A stretch of 20,269 nucleotides of DNA from a virus: positions 1 through 20,269 of IMG/VR virus record IMGVR_UViG_3300023180_005866; one strand, written 5' to 3'. This document shows, one piece after another, positions 6,706 through 13,539 of this stretch. A program made the translations under genes and the position numbers. Under the pieces are notes generated by a model. That model was not told the origin of the DNA, ran no database searches, and saw only the letters and a program-made list of their open reading frames with translations. How positions within the stretch are numbered: the first letter of the stretch is position 1; each line of letters begins with the position of its first letter.

Positions 6706-7807
6706 GCTTTCTACAATGGTGTAAACAAGTAATGCAATACTCCACATCATTATCCATATTTCCTTGTATGCCACTCGGCATAGTTGTTTGAAAAAAGTCA
6801 CTGTTTAGCACATCATAAATAGAATTATCTGCTGAAACTATTAAACTTTCCTTTACAGGATCTATCATTTCTCTGCATTGCTCGTCGCCCATAATATATT
6901 TTGAACCTATGTAACAACAGGGCAATATTGTGCCATCAGAGTCAATATAAATTTCTTGTCTATGGTCTTTGGTACTTACAACACATTCAACATCTATATT
7001 AGCACCGTTCACATTATACCAATTTTCTTTATTATATACACCCGGTTTTAGTCCAATTTCATCTTTGTGTACTTGTTTGCGACTAGTTGATACTAAAATT
7101 TTGTTCTCTTTGTCAAACGGTTCAATCTCATAATCCAAAACAGCCATGTCGTCTACTATTTTGTAAACGGGTAATGTTTTTACTTGCTCTTTGTATTCAC
7201 TATCTATAGTCATTGCATCTAGAGTTTCAAATCCAAAAGGTTCACGCAGTATGAGATCAATATTATTTTTCTTGCAAAAGTTTTCTATGATAGGCAGTTC
7301 ATGCATATTATGAGCAAACTTGTTGAACTCCCATTTTGCAGGTGCTTCTGTTCTCACATACGCTTGTAAATTTTCAAATAATTTACTCCACTTAACATTT
7401 CTACGATATATGTGATTAGTTTCTTCCCAACCGTCTATGCTCCATACAACACTTGAGTATGTTCCTTTGAATCTTTCACCTATGCTTTTCCAAAATTTAG
7501 GATTTCTTGCCCCACCATTTGTTCTAACTTCTATAAATGCTTTAGGATTGCAATCTAGAATATAATCTAAAATTTCAAATAGTTCTTGTGCTGATGCTGG
7601 ATCGCCTTTTGTACCACAAAAATTCCATGTTTTAATATTTGAAATAAACTCTTTGCCTAGTAACTTAAAATATTCTAACCCTAATTCTTGATTTTTTACA
7701 TAAGGCATTTCAAAACTGCCACTAAAACTTCTAGGACATGCTGGACATAATGCATTGCATCGATCGGTTACTTCTATGTGAACACTATTAACATGACTTT
7801 TGTACAT
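6701..7807 (-). CDS. Radical SAM / SPASM-type protein
   Basis: A 368-aa iron-sulfur enzyme. The radical SAM cluster motif CX3CX2C is at the N-terminus (TDRCNALCPACPR: C17, C21, C24). The C-terminal third has further cysteines arranged like a SPASM or twitch auxiliary cluster: LPCC (C297, C298), C311, and CITCLHHC (C358, C361, C365). SPASM proteins often modify peptides or carbohydrates by radical chemistry. No precursor peptide is visible next to it, so the substrate is open; the sugar-type genes on the other side of the divergent promoter make a carbohydrate plausible. It is transcribed away from the accessory operon. The start ATG 7807 is 5 nt after a late promoter; an earlier start is not possible without crossing it. 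Confidence 0.88.
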   Translation of the reverse strand: MYKSHVNSVHIEVTDRCNALCPACPRSFSGSFEMPYVKNQELGLEYFKLLGKEFISNIKTWNFCGTKGDPASAQELFEILDYILDCNPKAFIEVRTNGGARNPKFWKSIGERFKGTYSSVVWSIDGWEETNHIYRRNVKWSKLFENLQAYVRTEAPAKWEFNKFAHNMHELPIIENFCKKNNIDLILREPFGFETLDAMTIDSEYKEQVKTLPVYKIVDDMAVLDYEIEPFDKENKILVSTSRKQVHKDEIGLKPGVYNKENWYNVNGANIDVECVVSTKDHRQEIYIDSDGTILPCCYIGSKYIMGDEQCREMIDPVKESLIVSADNSIYDVLNSDFFQTTMPSGIQGNMDNDVEYCITCLHHCRKR

Positions 7808-7812
7808 GCTGA

Positions 7813-7820
7813 TATTTATC
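7813..7820 (-). promoter_or_regulatory. T4-like late promoter GATAAATA (minus strand) for the radical SAM gene
   Basis: Minus-strand GATAAATA, spacer TCAGC (5 nt), ATG 7807. This is the second case where the spacer sequence differs but the length is kept. It forms a divergent pair with the promoter at 7850-7857, the boxes being 29 bp apart. Confidence 0.75.
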
Positions 7821-7849
7821 GTAAAATTATTAAGTGTGTATTTAACTCC

Positions 7850-7857
7850 GATAAATA
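7850..7857 (+). promoter_or_regulatory. T4-like late promoter GATAAATA for tRNA-Ser and the accessory operon
   Basis: Plus-strand GATAAATA. By T4 geometry +1 is about 7863, three bases before the mature 5' end of the tRNA at 7866, so the primary transcript would carry almost no 5' extension. The same transcript can run into the gene at 7975. Confidence 0.7.
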
Positions 7858-7865
7858 TTTACACC

Positions 7866-7955
7866 GGAGAGGTGGCTGAGTGGTCGAAAGCGGCACCCTG
7901 CTAAGGTGTTATACGGGCAACTGTATCGAGGGTTCGAATCCCTCCCTCTCCGCCA
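7866..7955 (+). tRNA. tRNA-Ser (anticodon GCU)
   Basis: Complete class II tRNA. Acceptor stem GGAGAGG (7866-7872) pairs with CCTCTCC (7945-7951), followed by G and an encoded CCA (7953-7955). The anticodon stem-loop is 7893-7909 with anticodon GCT at 7900-7902. There is a long variable arm (about 7910-7927) typical of tRNA-Ser, and the T stem-loop GAGGG-TTCGAAT-CCCTC is at 7928-7944. It reads AGC and AGU, and AGT is a frequent serine codon in the genes of this window. It sits at the start of the accessory operon. Confidence 0.97.
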
Positions 7956-7974
7956 CAACATACTAAGAGAATTT

Positions 7975-9246
7975 ATGTTTAGGTTTATTTACAAATATGG
8001 TTATACCAACTTAAAAGATGTCGCTTTTTCACAAGAGCAATATTCTTTTGAAGAAATTACACAAATAGATTTATCTAAAATCAAAATAAACCGTAATTTA
8101 AATTCAAACATAGACTCAGATGATGTTTGTGTGTTTCCTATCGACTTTCAAGGCATACATTTTGATAGCATCATTGAAAATATAAAAGAAATTTGTCTAG
8201 AAGCAGAAAGATTGTGCAAAGAGAATAAGACAATCATTTTACTGTATACATCAACAGAGCCTTTCTTTTTTGGTCAAGCAGATGATATTTTATTTGATCT
8301 TGTTAAGAGATTTGATACATTAAACTTTGCATTGAGCGGTATAGGTTATACAGGAATCAACGATGACTCACAAAAACTGTTGGATTTACCAAATGTATCC
8401 TTTATCACTAAATTGTGGTATTTTGACAGAGTACATTTAGAAAAAACATATATAGATAAATCTGGGCCACACCATTTTATCAGAGAAGACCAAGAAGCAC
8501 CTAAAGATTTTCCCAAAGATTTATTACAGCCTAATAAATTTCTTTTGATCATGAGAAATCCTAGACTGCATAGATTAATAATGTCCAGTTTTATTGAAAA
8601 CGACAAATTATTAAATTCTACAAGATACAGCAGAAACTGGTCTTTAAATGCTTACCATATACAAGATATATTAAAAAATAAAAACATTAATAACGACGAA
8701 GCAATATATCAAACACATCTTATACTTGATAACATTAATCAGTTGAGGGGTATATTAGATGACCGTAGATTTAGAACAATGTTAGACACAGCATTCGAAC
8801 CTGCAATAACATTAGATATGCCTGATATCGGCTACAGAGGGTTCCCAGAAAGTTGGTTGTTTAATGACATAAGTATAAACATCGTAGCAGGAGGAGAAGG
8901 CGAGGGATATGGTTGTGCTGACGAAAAACAAATGATACCTATGTATTATAAAAAACCGTTTATTAACTTTGGCTGTAAGGGTGTGAATGAAGAATTAGAA
9001 AAAATAGGATTTCATGTTTTTAGAGATTGCTGGGATCTCAGTTGGAGTAATGCAAATTTCCTATGGGACAGAGTAAATGGGTGTTTCCAATTATTAAAAA
9101 AATTATCAACATTATCAGAACACGACATGGAACAACTAATACTTAAAGCAACACCTCAAATAGAAAGAAATTACAAACATATCAAAACAGGTAATTTTAG
9201 AATTCAAAGCAACGAGAATTTTATGAGGAGTTTAGCAGAGTGTTAA
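7975..9246 (+). CDS. Glycosyltransferase-like protein, first of a tandem pair
   Basis: A 423-aa protein starting at ATG 7975, 19 nt after the tRNA; a longer frame opens inside the tRNA (7906) and is not credible. A weak AAGAGA precedes the ATG. It is a clear paralog of the next gene, with the same landmarks in the same order: LLYTSTEPFF (89-98), KLWYFDRVH (146-154), MRNPRLHR (193-200), RYSRNWSL (217-224), then ADEKQMIPMYYKKPFINFG (315-333) and ELEKIGFHVF (340-349). The last part resembles the C-terminal donor-site region of GT-B-like phage and giant-virus proteins, in which a conserved acid and a KPFI..G..G stretch are followed by LGF.TF. The assignment as a glycosyltransferase is an inference from that similarity and from the sugar-type neighbours. 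Confidence 0.6.
   Translation: MFRFIYKYGYTNLKDVAFSQEQYSFEEITQIDLSKIKINRNLNSNIDSDDVCVFPIDFQGIHFDSIIENIKEICLEAERLCKENKTIILLYTSTEPFFFGQADDILFDLVKRFDTLNFALSGIGYTGINDDSQKLLDLPNVSFITKLWYFDRVHLEKTYIDKSGPHHFIREDQEAPKDFPKDLLQPNKFLLIMRNPRLHRLIMSSFIENDKLLNSTRYSRNWSLNAYHIQDILKNKNINNDEAIYQTHLILDNINQLRGILDDRRFRTMLDTAFEPAITLDMPDIGYRGFPESWLFNDISINIVAGGEGEGYGCADEKQMIPMYYKKPFINFGCKGVNEELEKIGFHVFRDCWDLSWSNANFLWDRVNGCFQLLKKLSTLSEHDMEQLILKATPQIERNYKHIKTGNFRIQSNENFMRSLAEC
9225..9230 (+). promoter_or_regulatory. Shine-Dalgarno that fixes a GTG start at 9240
   Basis: GAGGAG lies 9 nt before GTG 9240, inside the end of the upstream gene. No ATG is available near the start of the downstream frame, and the paralog alignment requires the frame to be open from about here. 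Confidence 0.6.
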
Positions 9247-10562
9247 ACATTTTTTATTTAGAAAATAATCGTCAGGCAAAAGAGTTCGAAGAACTTAGCC
9301 AAATACATTTGCCTTTAGAAACTATTTGCCAACTTGAAGATTTTTGCGATACAGAATTCAACATAGTTAATAATGCAAATATAGATCTTTTAAAAGATGC
9401 TCCTACACTTATTCCTATTGATTATCAAAGTACTCCGCTATCATATGAGTCTAGAAATAATATAGATGCTGTTTCACATTTAGGTAAGATAGTACAGCAA
9501 ATTGTTAAAAAATCTTGCGAATTAATAATCGGTAAAAAAATATTTTTATTATATTCAACTACAGAACCTTACTTTAATGATAACACCCTCTTTATAAATG
9601 AGTTGGCAAAAACTTATCCTAACAGCACTTTTGTTGTAAGCGGCTCAGGCTATGTGCCTTGTAACCACGATGTTAACACAGAGCAACTTAAAGAAAGAAA
9701 CAATGTTTTTATGATATACAAATTGTGGTACTATGATAGAATACACTACATAAAAGAAATAAGCAATCTTAAGGATACTCCTCGACATTACAACGAATAT
9801 GATTTAGAGCCTCCAGCAGACGCACCTGAATATACTACATGTCCTAATAGATTTTTATTAACCATGAGAAATCCCAGACCACACAGGTTGGTTATGAGTA
9901 CATTAGTAGAAAGAGAGGTAGGGTCGATCAGATACAGCAGAACATGGAGTTTACAACCATGGTGGTTAGATAAAATAAAAGAAGATATAGAAGAAGAATA
10001 TCAATATCAAGTAAACTTGCTGTCTAATGCAATTAAAGGTGTAATAGATGTTGTAGATACATCACAAGACGACCCAATGGTACGAGAGATGATGCATACC
10101 TTATTTCATCCTCCGCACTTGTTAGACATGGAAGGTTTTGCTGACCGAGGACATCCAGGCAAATGGCTATACGACAACATAGATATTGTGGTTGCTCCTA
10201 CCGGAGAAAGTTTTGGTTACGGTTATGCTGATGATAAGCAGTATATTCCTATGATTTATAAAAAGCCATATATCACTTTTGGACAAAAGGGAGTATATGA
10301 TGAATTGGAAAAAATAGGGTTTGATACTTACAAAAATATTTTTGATTTAACTTTTGATAAACAGGATAATATGATTAAAAGAGTTAAAGGTTGCTATAAC
10401 TATATGATGAGTCTATCTACATTAGATCACAACACCATTGAAAAATTATTAGACAAGTGCGAACCTGTAATAGAATATAATTACCAACATTTAAAGTCTG
10501 GCAATTTTAGAAATATAAGTAATAAAAACTTTTTTAGAGAGTTATTAAATGCCGGCAATTAG
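9240..10562 (+). CDS. Glycosyltransferase-like protein, second of a tandem pair
   Basis: A 440-aa paralog of the preceding protein, starting with GTG and overlapping it by 7 bases. Shared landmarks: LLYSTTEPYF (103-112), KLWYYDRIH (161-169), MRNPRPHRLVMS (209-220), RYSRTWSL (231-238), DRGHPGKWLYDN (302-313), GESFGYGYADDKQYIPM (322-338), KKPYITFG (341-348) and ELEKIGFDTY (355-364). Identity is high in these blocks and low elsewhere, as expected for an old duplication in which the two copies have taken different donors or acceptors. As for its partner, the GT-B-like reading is an inference. The two copies could also form a heterodimer. Confidence 0.6.
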   Translation: MLNIFYLENNRQAKEFEELSQIHLPLETICQLEDFCDTEFNIVNNANIDLLKDAPTLIPIDYQSTPLSYESRNNIDAVSHLGKIVQQIVKKSCELIIGKKIFLLYSTTEPYFNDNTLFINELAKTYPNSTFVVSGSGYVPCNHDVNTEQLKERNNVFMIYKLWYYDRIHYIKEISNLKDTPRHYNEYDLEPPADAPEYTTCPNRFLLTMRNPRPHRLVMSTLVEREVGSIRYSRTWSLQPWWLDKIKEDIEEEYQYQVNLLSNAIKGVIDVVDTSQDDPMVREMMHTLFHPPHLLDMEGFADRGHPGKWLYDNIDIVVAPTGESFGYGYADDKQYIPMIYKKPYITFGQKGVYDELEKIGFDTYKNIFDLTFDKQDNMIKRVKGCYNYMMSLSTLDHNTIEKLLDKCEPVIEYNYQHLKSGNFRNISNKNFFRELLNAGN

Positions 10563-11412
10563 AGGTGCAAGACCAATAAGAAACAAAGAAGTATTAGACT
10601 TCCATAATACCTTACAGCCAAAGGAAGTTAGTACAGAAGAATACACAAATACATTTAGAGAATGGATTAATTATAGCGATACAAAAAGTTTAAACGGTCT
10701 AGATAAATTTACATTTGCAGACTACACACAGGGCACTAGTCAAACTTTCGACCATTTTGCAATGAAACATTTACACAAAAGACAAATTCTTGCACTGCAA
10801 GGAGAGTTTCAGTATCATAGATGTATTACAAAATTTGCAGAATTTAAAGAATTGATGCACATACATCCTGATTTTTTGTACGGTAAAGATTTACATGCTC
10901 TTGTAATTAGTGCGCCATTTAGCGACTTTGGTTGTATTCATCCAGAATTTGAACTGATTATGGATCACTGTAATAATTTTGAGATTCCAGTGTGCTTAGA
11001 TTTAGCCTATTGGGGTATAGCAAAAAATGTACACATAGACTTAGACAAATACGAGTGTATCAAAGAAGTTACATGCAGTTTAAGTAAACCTTTCTTTACA
11101 TTAGAGAACCACAGAGTAGGCGTAAGATTTACTAGAAATTACACAGATGATGGCATTTCCATGTTGAATGAAGTAAAAATGGCAAATAATTACTCCATGG
11201 CATTAGGAGTAGAATACATGAGACGGTTTTCTCCCGACTATAATTGGCAGAAGTATAGTGATTTATATCAAGAAGTTTGCCATGAACAAGATTTAGTTTG
11301 GACAGATACTGTTATATTTGGTCTAGGTGATGATGTAAGGCATCAAGAATTTCATAGAGGTGTTCCTGGGAACTACCGAGTATGTATTAGCGAGTTTTTA
11401 GGAGACTGCTAA
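10549..11412 (+). CDS. Short PLP-dependent aminotransferase-like protein (fold type I)
   Basis: A 287-aa protein with the core landmarks of fold-type I aminotransferases: LDLAY (150-154, D151 as the pyridine-nitrogen ligand and Y154), then VTCSLSKPF (174-182) with K180 as the candidate Schiff-base lysine, then NHRVGVRF (187-194) with R189, and a C-terminal VPGNYRVCIS (272-281) where R277 could bind the carboxylate. GEFQYHR (85-91) may line the cofactor pocket. Typical family members are 360-430 aa, so this is a compact form with shortened N- and C-terminal parts. It overlaps the preceding gene by 14 bases and lies before the amidinotransferase, so making an amino group for later amidination is a reasonable inferred role. 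It could instead be a degenerate non-catalytic member. Confidence 0.6.
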   Translation: MPAIRGARPIRNKEVLDFHNTLQPKEVSTEEYTNTFREWINYSDTKSLNGLDKFTFADYTQGTSQTFDHFAMKHLHKRQILALQGEFQYHRCITKFAEFKELMHIHPDFLYGKDLHALVISAPFSDFGCIHPEFELIMDHCNNFEIPVCLDLAYWGIAKNVHIDLDKYECIKEVTCSLSKPFFTLENHRVGVRFTRNYTDDGISMLNEVKMANNYSMALGVEYMRRFSPDYNWQKYSDLYQEVCHEQDLVWTDTVIFGLGDDVRHQEFHRGVPGNYRVCISEFLGDC

Positions 11413-11421
11413 ATCTTACTC

Positions 11422-11429
11422 GATAAATA
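11422..11429 (+). promoter_or_regulatory. T4-like late promoter GATAAATA with a leader, before the amidinotransferase
   Basis: GATAAATA lies 29 nt before ATG 11459, giving a predicted leader of about 24 nt from 11435 that contains AGGAG at 11449-11453. This is an internal promoter in the accessory operon and, unlike the leaderless set, has a strong ribosome binding site. Confidence 0.7.
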
Positions 11430-11448
11430 GTTACGAAAGTAATTACAC

Positions 11449-11453
11449 AGGAG
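11449..11453 (+). promoter_or_regulatory. Strong Shine-Dalgarno AGGAG
   Basis: AGGAG lies 5 nt before ATG 11459 in the leader from the promoter at 11422. It is one of only two strong ribosome binding sites that follow a late promoter in the window. Confidence 0.7.
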
Positions 11454-11458
11454 ACACA

Positions 11459-12520
11459 ATGATAGTTAACTCTCATAATGATTGGGATCCTTTAGAAGAA
11501 ATTATTGTAGGACATGCCCATCATTCAAGAATTGCTACTGATATTTCAGCCAGAAGTTTCAGTTACGCAAATTTTCCAGAAGAACAAATTAAACCATTAG
11601 AAGGAACATATCCTCAATGGGTTATTGATGAAGCCAACGAAGATGCAGATGGTCTTGCAAAAGCACTTGAAGACTTAGGTGTTATAGTACACAGACCTAA
11701 AATTATTGATTGGGACAAAGTAAATTACGATATTGGTCAAGGTTGGAATACCAAAGGCTGGTACAGTTGGTGCCCAAGAGATTTAATACTTCCATTAGGA
11801 GATATGTTAATAGAAACTCCTACTCCTGTAAGAGCAAGATATTTTGAAACAAGGTTATACGAAGATATTTTATATGAAGCATTCGAAGACGGTGCTCTTT
11901 GGTTACAAGCACCTAAGCCAAAACTACATGACGACATGTACACTTTTGAAGATATAGAAAACAAACCAACATTGTTAAACCATGAGATTTGTTTTGATGC
12001 TCCGAATATTGTGAGAGTTGGTAGAGATTTATTATATCAAGTAAGTAACTCAGGCAACATGAAAGGCTTTAAATGGCTAAAAAGATTATTAGAGCCAATG
12101 GGTTACAAATTACATTACAGTGAACTTTACAGTTTTGCACATTTTGATAGCACTATTGTTCCGCTAAGACCTGGACTAGTATTAATGAATAGTTCAAGAG
12201 TAACACCAGACAACTGTCCTGAAATGTTTGCAAAGTGGGATAAGATTTGGTTTGATGATTGTGTTGTACAAGGTAGTAAATTAGCAGAACAAGGTTATGT
12301 ACCGCCATGTTCGCCATACATTGGTATGAACTTACTCAGTGTAGACGAGAATACGGTAGTCTTAGACTCAGCACAAGAGCCTCTAATGCGTGAGCTAGAC
12401 AAATATGGTATCAACAGTGTACCTGTCCAATTCCGTCACAGTATGACGCTCTCAGGCGGCATACATTGTGCTACATTAGATTTAAGAAGAAGAGGAACTT
12501 TAGAGAGTTATTGTGATTAA
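11459..12520 (+). CDS. Amidinotransferase (glycine/inosamine-phosphate amidinotransferase family)
   Basis: A 353-aa enzyme of normal family length that would move an amidino group from arginine to an amine, giving a guanidino product and ornithine. Start: VNSHNDWDPLEEIIVG (3-18). Catalytic triad: D180 in CFDAPNIVRVGRDLL, H228 in AHFDSTIVPLRPGLVL, C337 in GGIHCATLDLRRRG, matching Asp254/His303/Cys407 of human AGAT. LLYQVSNSGN (191-200) and HFDSTIVPL look closer to the StrB1/SxtG/CyrA type than to animal AGAT, but the acceptor cannot be read from the sequence. The C-terminal RRRGTLESY is also conserved. It lies between an aminotransferase-like gene and oxygenase-like genes, and has its own promoter and strong ribosome binding site, suggesting it is needed in quantity. 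Arginine deiminase is unlikely given the length and GGIHC context. Confidence 0.93.
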   Translation: MIVNSHNDWDPLEEIIVGHAHHSRIATDISARSFSYANFPEEQIKPLEGTYPQWVIDEANEDADGLAKALEDLGVIVHRPKIIDWDKVNYDIGQGWNTKGWYSWCPRDLILPLGDMLIETPTPVRARYFETRLYEDILYEAFEDGALWLQAPKPKLHDDMYTFEDIENKPTLLNHEICFDAPNIVRVGRDLLYQVSNSGNMKGFKWLKRLLEPMGYKLHYSELYSFAHFDSTIVPLRPGLVLMNSSRVTPDNCPEMFAKWDKIWFDDCVVQGSKLAEQGYVPPCSPYIGMNLLSVDENTVVLDSAQEPLMRELDKYGINSVPVQFRHSMTLSGGIHCATLDLRRRGTLESYCD

Positions 12521-13004
12521 ATACGGCAAACTTGACATTGATGTAACTAATAAAATGTTAAATGATCTAAAATTTGTAGATTATTTTCAATGTTATAGAC
12601 AATACGATAAACTACATCATTATTATACTGAAGGTAATAGCAGTATTTGGCAAATGTTTGAAGAGTCTCCTCAATGGGTACATGACTTTGCTAAACAACT
12701 ACCGCAAGATTTTGACCATCATGTTGTAAGTGTGATTAAAATTGATCCAGGCCAAACTATACCTCATCATGTAGACAAGCACTTTAAACTAAAAGAAGCA
12801 CACGGTGAAGGAGAAAGTTATCGTTATTTAATCTTCTTAGAGGATTGGAAACGAGGTCATTATTACGAAGTACATGATCAACCATTTACTAAATGGAGTG
12901 CAGGCGAATGGGTTAAGTTTGGTAACGATGATTGGCACATAGCAGGTAACATGGGCGACGAGCCTTTTTATTCTGCACAGGTTACAGTATTGAAAAATGT
13001 ATAA
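12513..13004 (+). CDS. 2OG-Fe(II) oxygenase-like protein, first of a tandem pair
   Basis: A 163-aa cupin-fold protein starting with GTG, overlapping the amidinotransferase gene by 8 bases. The metal triad is visible: H86 and D88 in IPHHVD, H142 in DDWHIAGN. Supporting strands are IKIDPGQTIPHH, YRYLIFLEDW, WSAGEWVKFG and AQVTVL, in the order found in aspartyl/asparaginyl-hydroxylase-type and related phage dioxygenases. The arginine that normally binds the 2-oxoglutarate carboxylate, present in the next gene as R165, aligns here with F152 (EPFYSAQV). It may therefore use another residue (R104 is a candidate) or be non-catalytic. A likely role is hydroxylation of the small molecule or polymer made by the cluster. 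Confidence 0.7.
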   Translation: MIKYGKLDIDVTNKMLNDLKFVDYFQCYRQYDKLHHYYTEGNSSIWQMFEESPQWVHDFAKQLPQDFDHHVVSVIKIDPGQTIPHHVDKHFKLKEAHGEGESYRYLIFLEDWKRGHYYEVHDQPFTKWSAGEWVKFGNDDWHIAGNMGDEPFYSAQVTVLKNV

Positions 13005-13539
13005 AGGACATGTTGACATAAGTCATATAGACGACGAAATGCTTTACAGATTAAAATTTGTAGAGCATGTCAACACGGTTTGGAGTGCAGGTTATTGGGA
13101 CAGGAAAGGTGTAGCAGTGCCTGATTATCCTCATGATGCACCTTGGGTGCAACAAGTGTTTGAAGGCGACTGTCCTGGTTGGGTAGCAAATTGCAAAGAT
13201 TTATTTCCTTGGTTAAAGTATAGCATGGTTACTGTTAATAAAATATTACCGGGTAGATTTATTGCACCGCATACTGACACACTTTTTAAAATGCAACAAA
13301 AAGTAAAAGATCAGAATATTGACACAACAGGATTATCCCCTATAAGAATAAATTTATTTTTACAAGATAGACTCGAAGGACATTATTTTGAAATGGAAAA
13401 TGAAGCATGGATCGATTATGTAAAAGGTGACTACACAATCATAAAGCCAGATTGTACGCATCTAGTTGCAAACCTAGGATATCAAATAAGATTTACAATG
13501 CAAATAACTGGCTTTGCAAAACAAGAGGACATACAATGA
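12997..13539 (+). CDS. 2OG-Fe(II) oxygenase-like protein, second of a tandem pair
   Basis: A 180-aa paralog of the preceding protein, overlapping it by 8 bases. The shared start pattern is G-x-x-DI ... ML-x-x-LKFV. The full facial triad and cosubstrate residue are visible: H92 and D94 (APHTD), H155 (CTHLVANLG), R165 (YQIRFTMQI), with RINLFLQD and EGHYFEM between. It is therefore the better candidate of the two for an active 2-oxoglutarate- and Fe(II)-dependent hydroxylase. Its ATACAATGA end gives a 4-base overlap (ATGA) with the epimerase gene, a sign of coupled translation. The substrate is unknown. Confidence 0.75.
   Translation: MYKGHVDISHIDDEMLYRLKFVEHVNTVWSAGYWDRKGVAVPDYPHDAPWVQQVFEGDCPGWVANCKDLFPWLKYSMVTVNKILPGRFIAPHTDTLFKMQQKVKDQNIDTTGLSPIRINLFLQDRLEGHYFEMENEAWIDYVKGDYTIIKPDCTHLVANLGYQIRFTMQITGFAKQEDIQ

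Noticed and set aside
6811-6822. TCATAAATA on the plus strand inside the radical SAM gene
   Set aside because: It lacks the G/A first base, points antisense to the gene and has no gene downstream on that strand.
7906-7974. An upstream start for the first GT-like gene
   Set aside because: It lies inside the tRNA-Ser; ATG 7975 is the first credible start.
11429-11444. AGTTAC-GAAA-GTAATT hairpin with a GNRA loop before the amidinotransferase
   Set aside because: By promoter geometry the mRNA begins near 11435, inside the loop, so the hairpin could not form in that transcript. It would exist only in read-through RNA.
11459-12520. Arginine deiminase or peptidyl-arginine deiminase identity for the amidinotransferase
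   Set aside because: The GGIHCATLDLRRRG context, the FDAPN block and the length fit the glycine/inosamine amidinotransferase branch better.
13452-13535. A longer N-terminus for the epimerase
   Set aside because: It would put about 28 residues before the Rossmann motif and overlap most of the oxygenase C-terminus; ATG 13536 gives a standard ATGA overlap.
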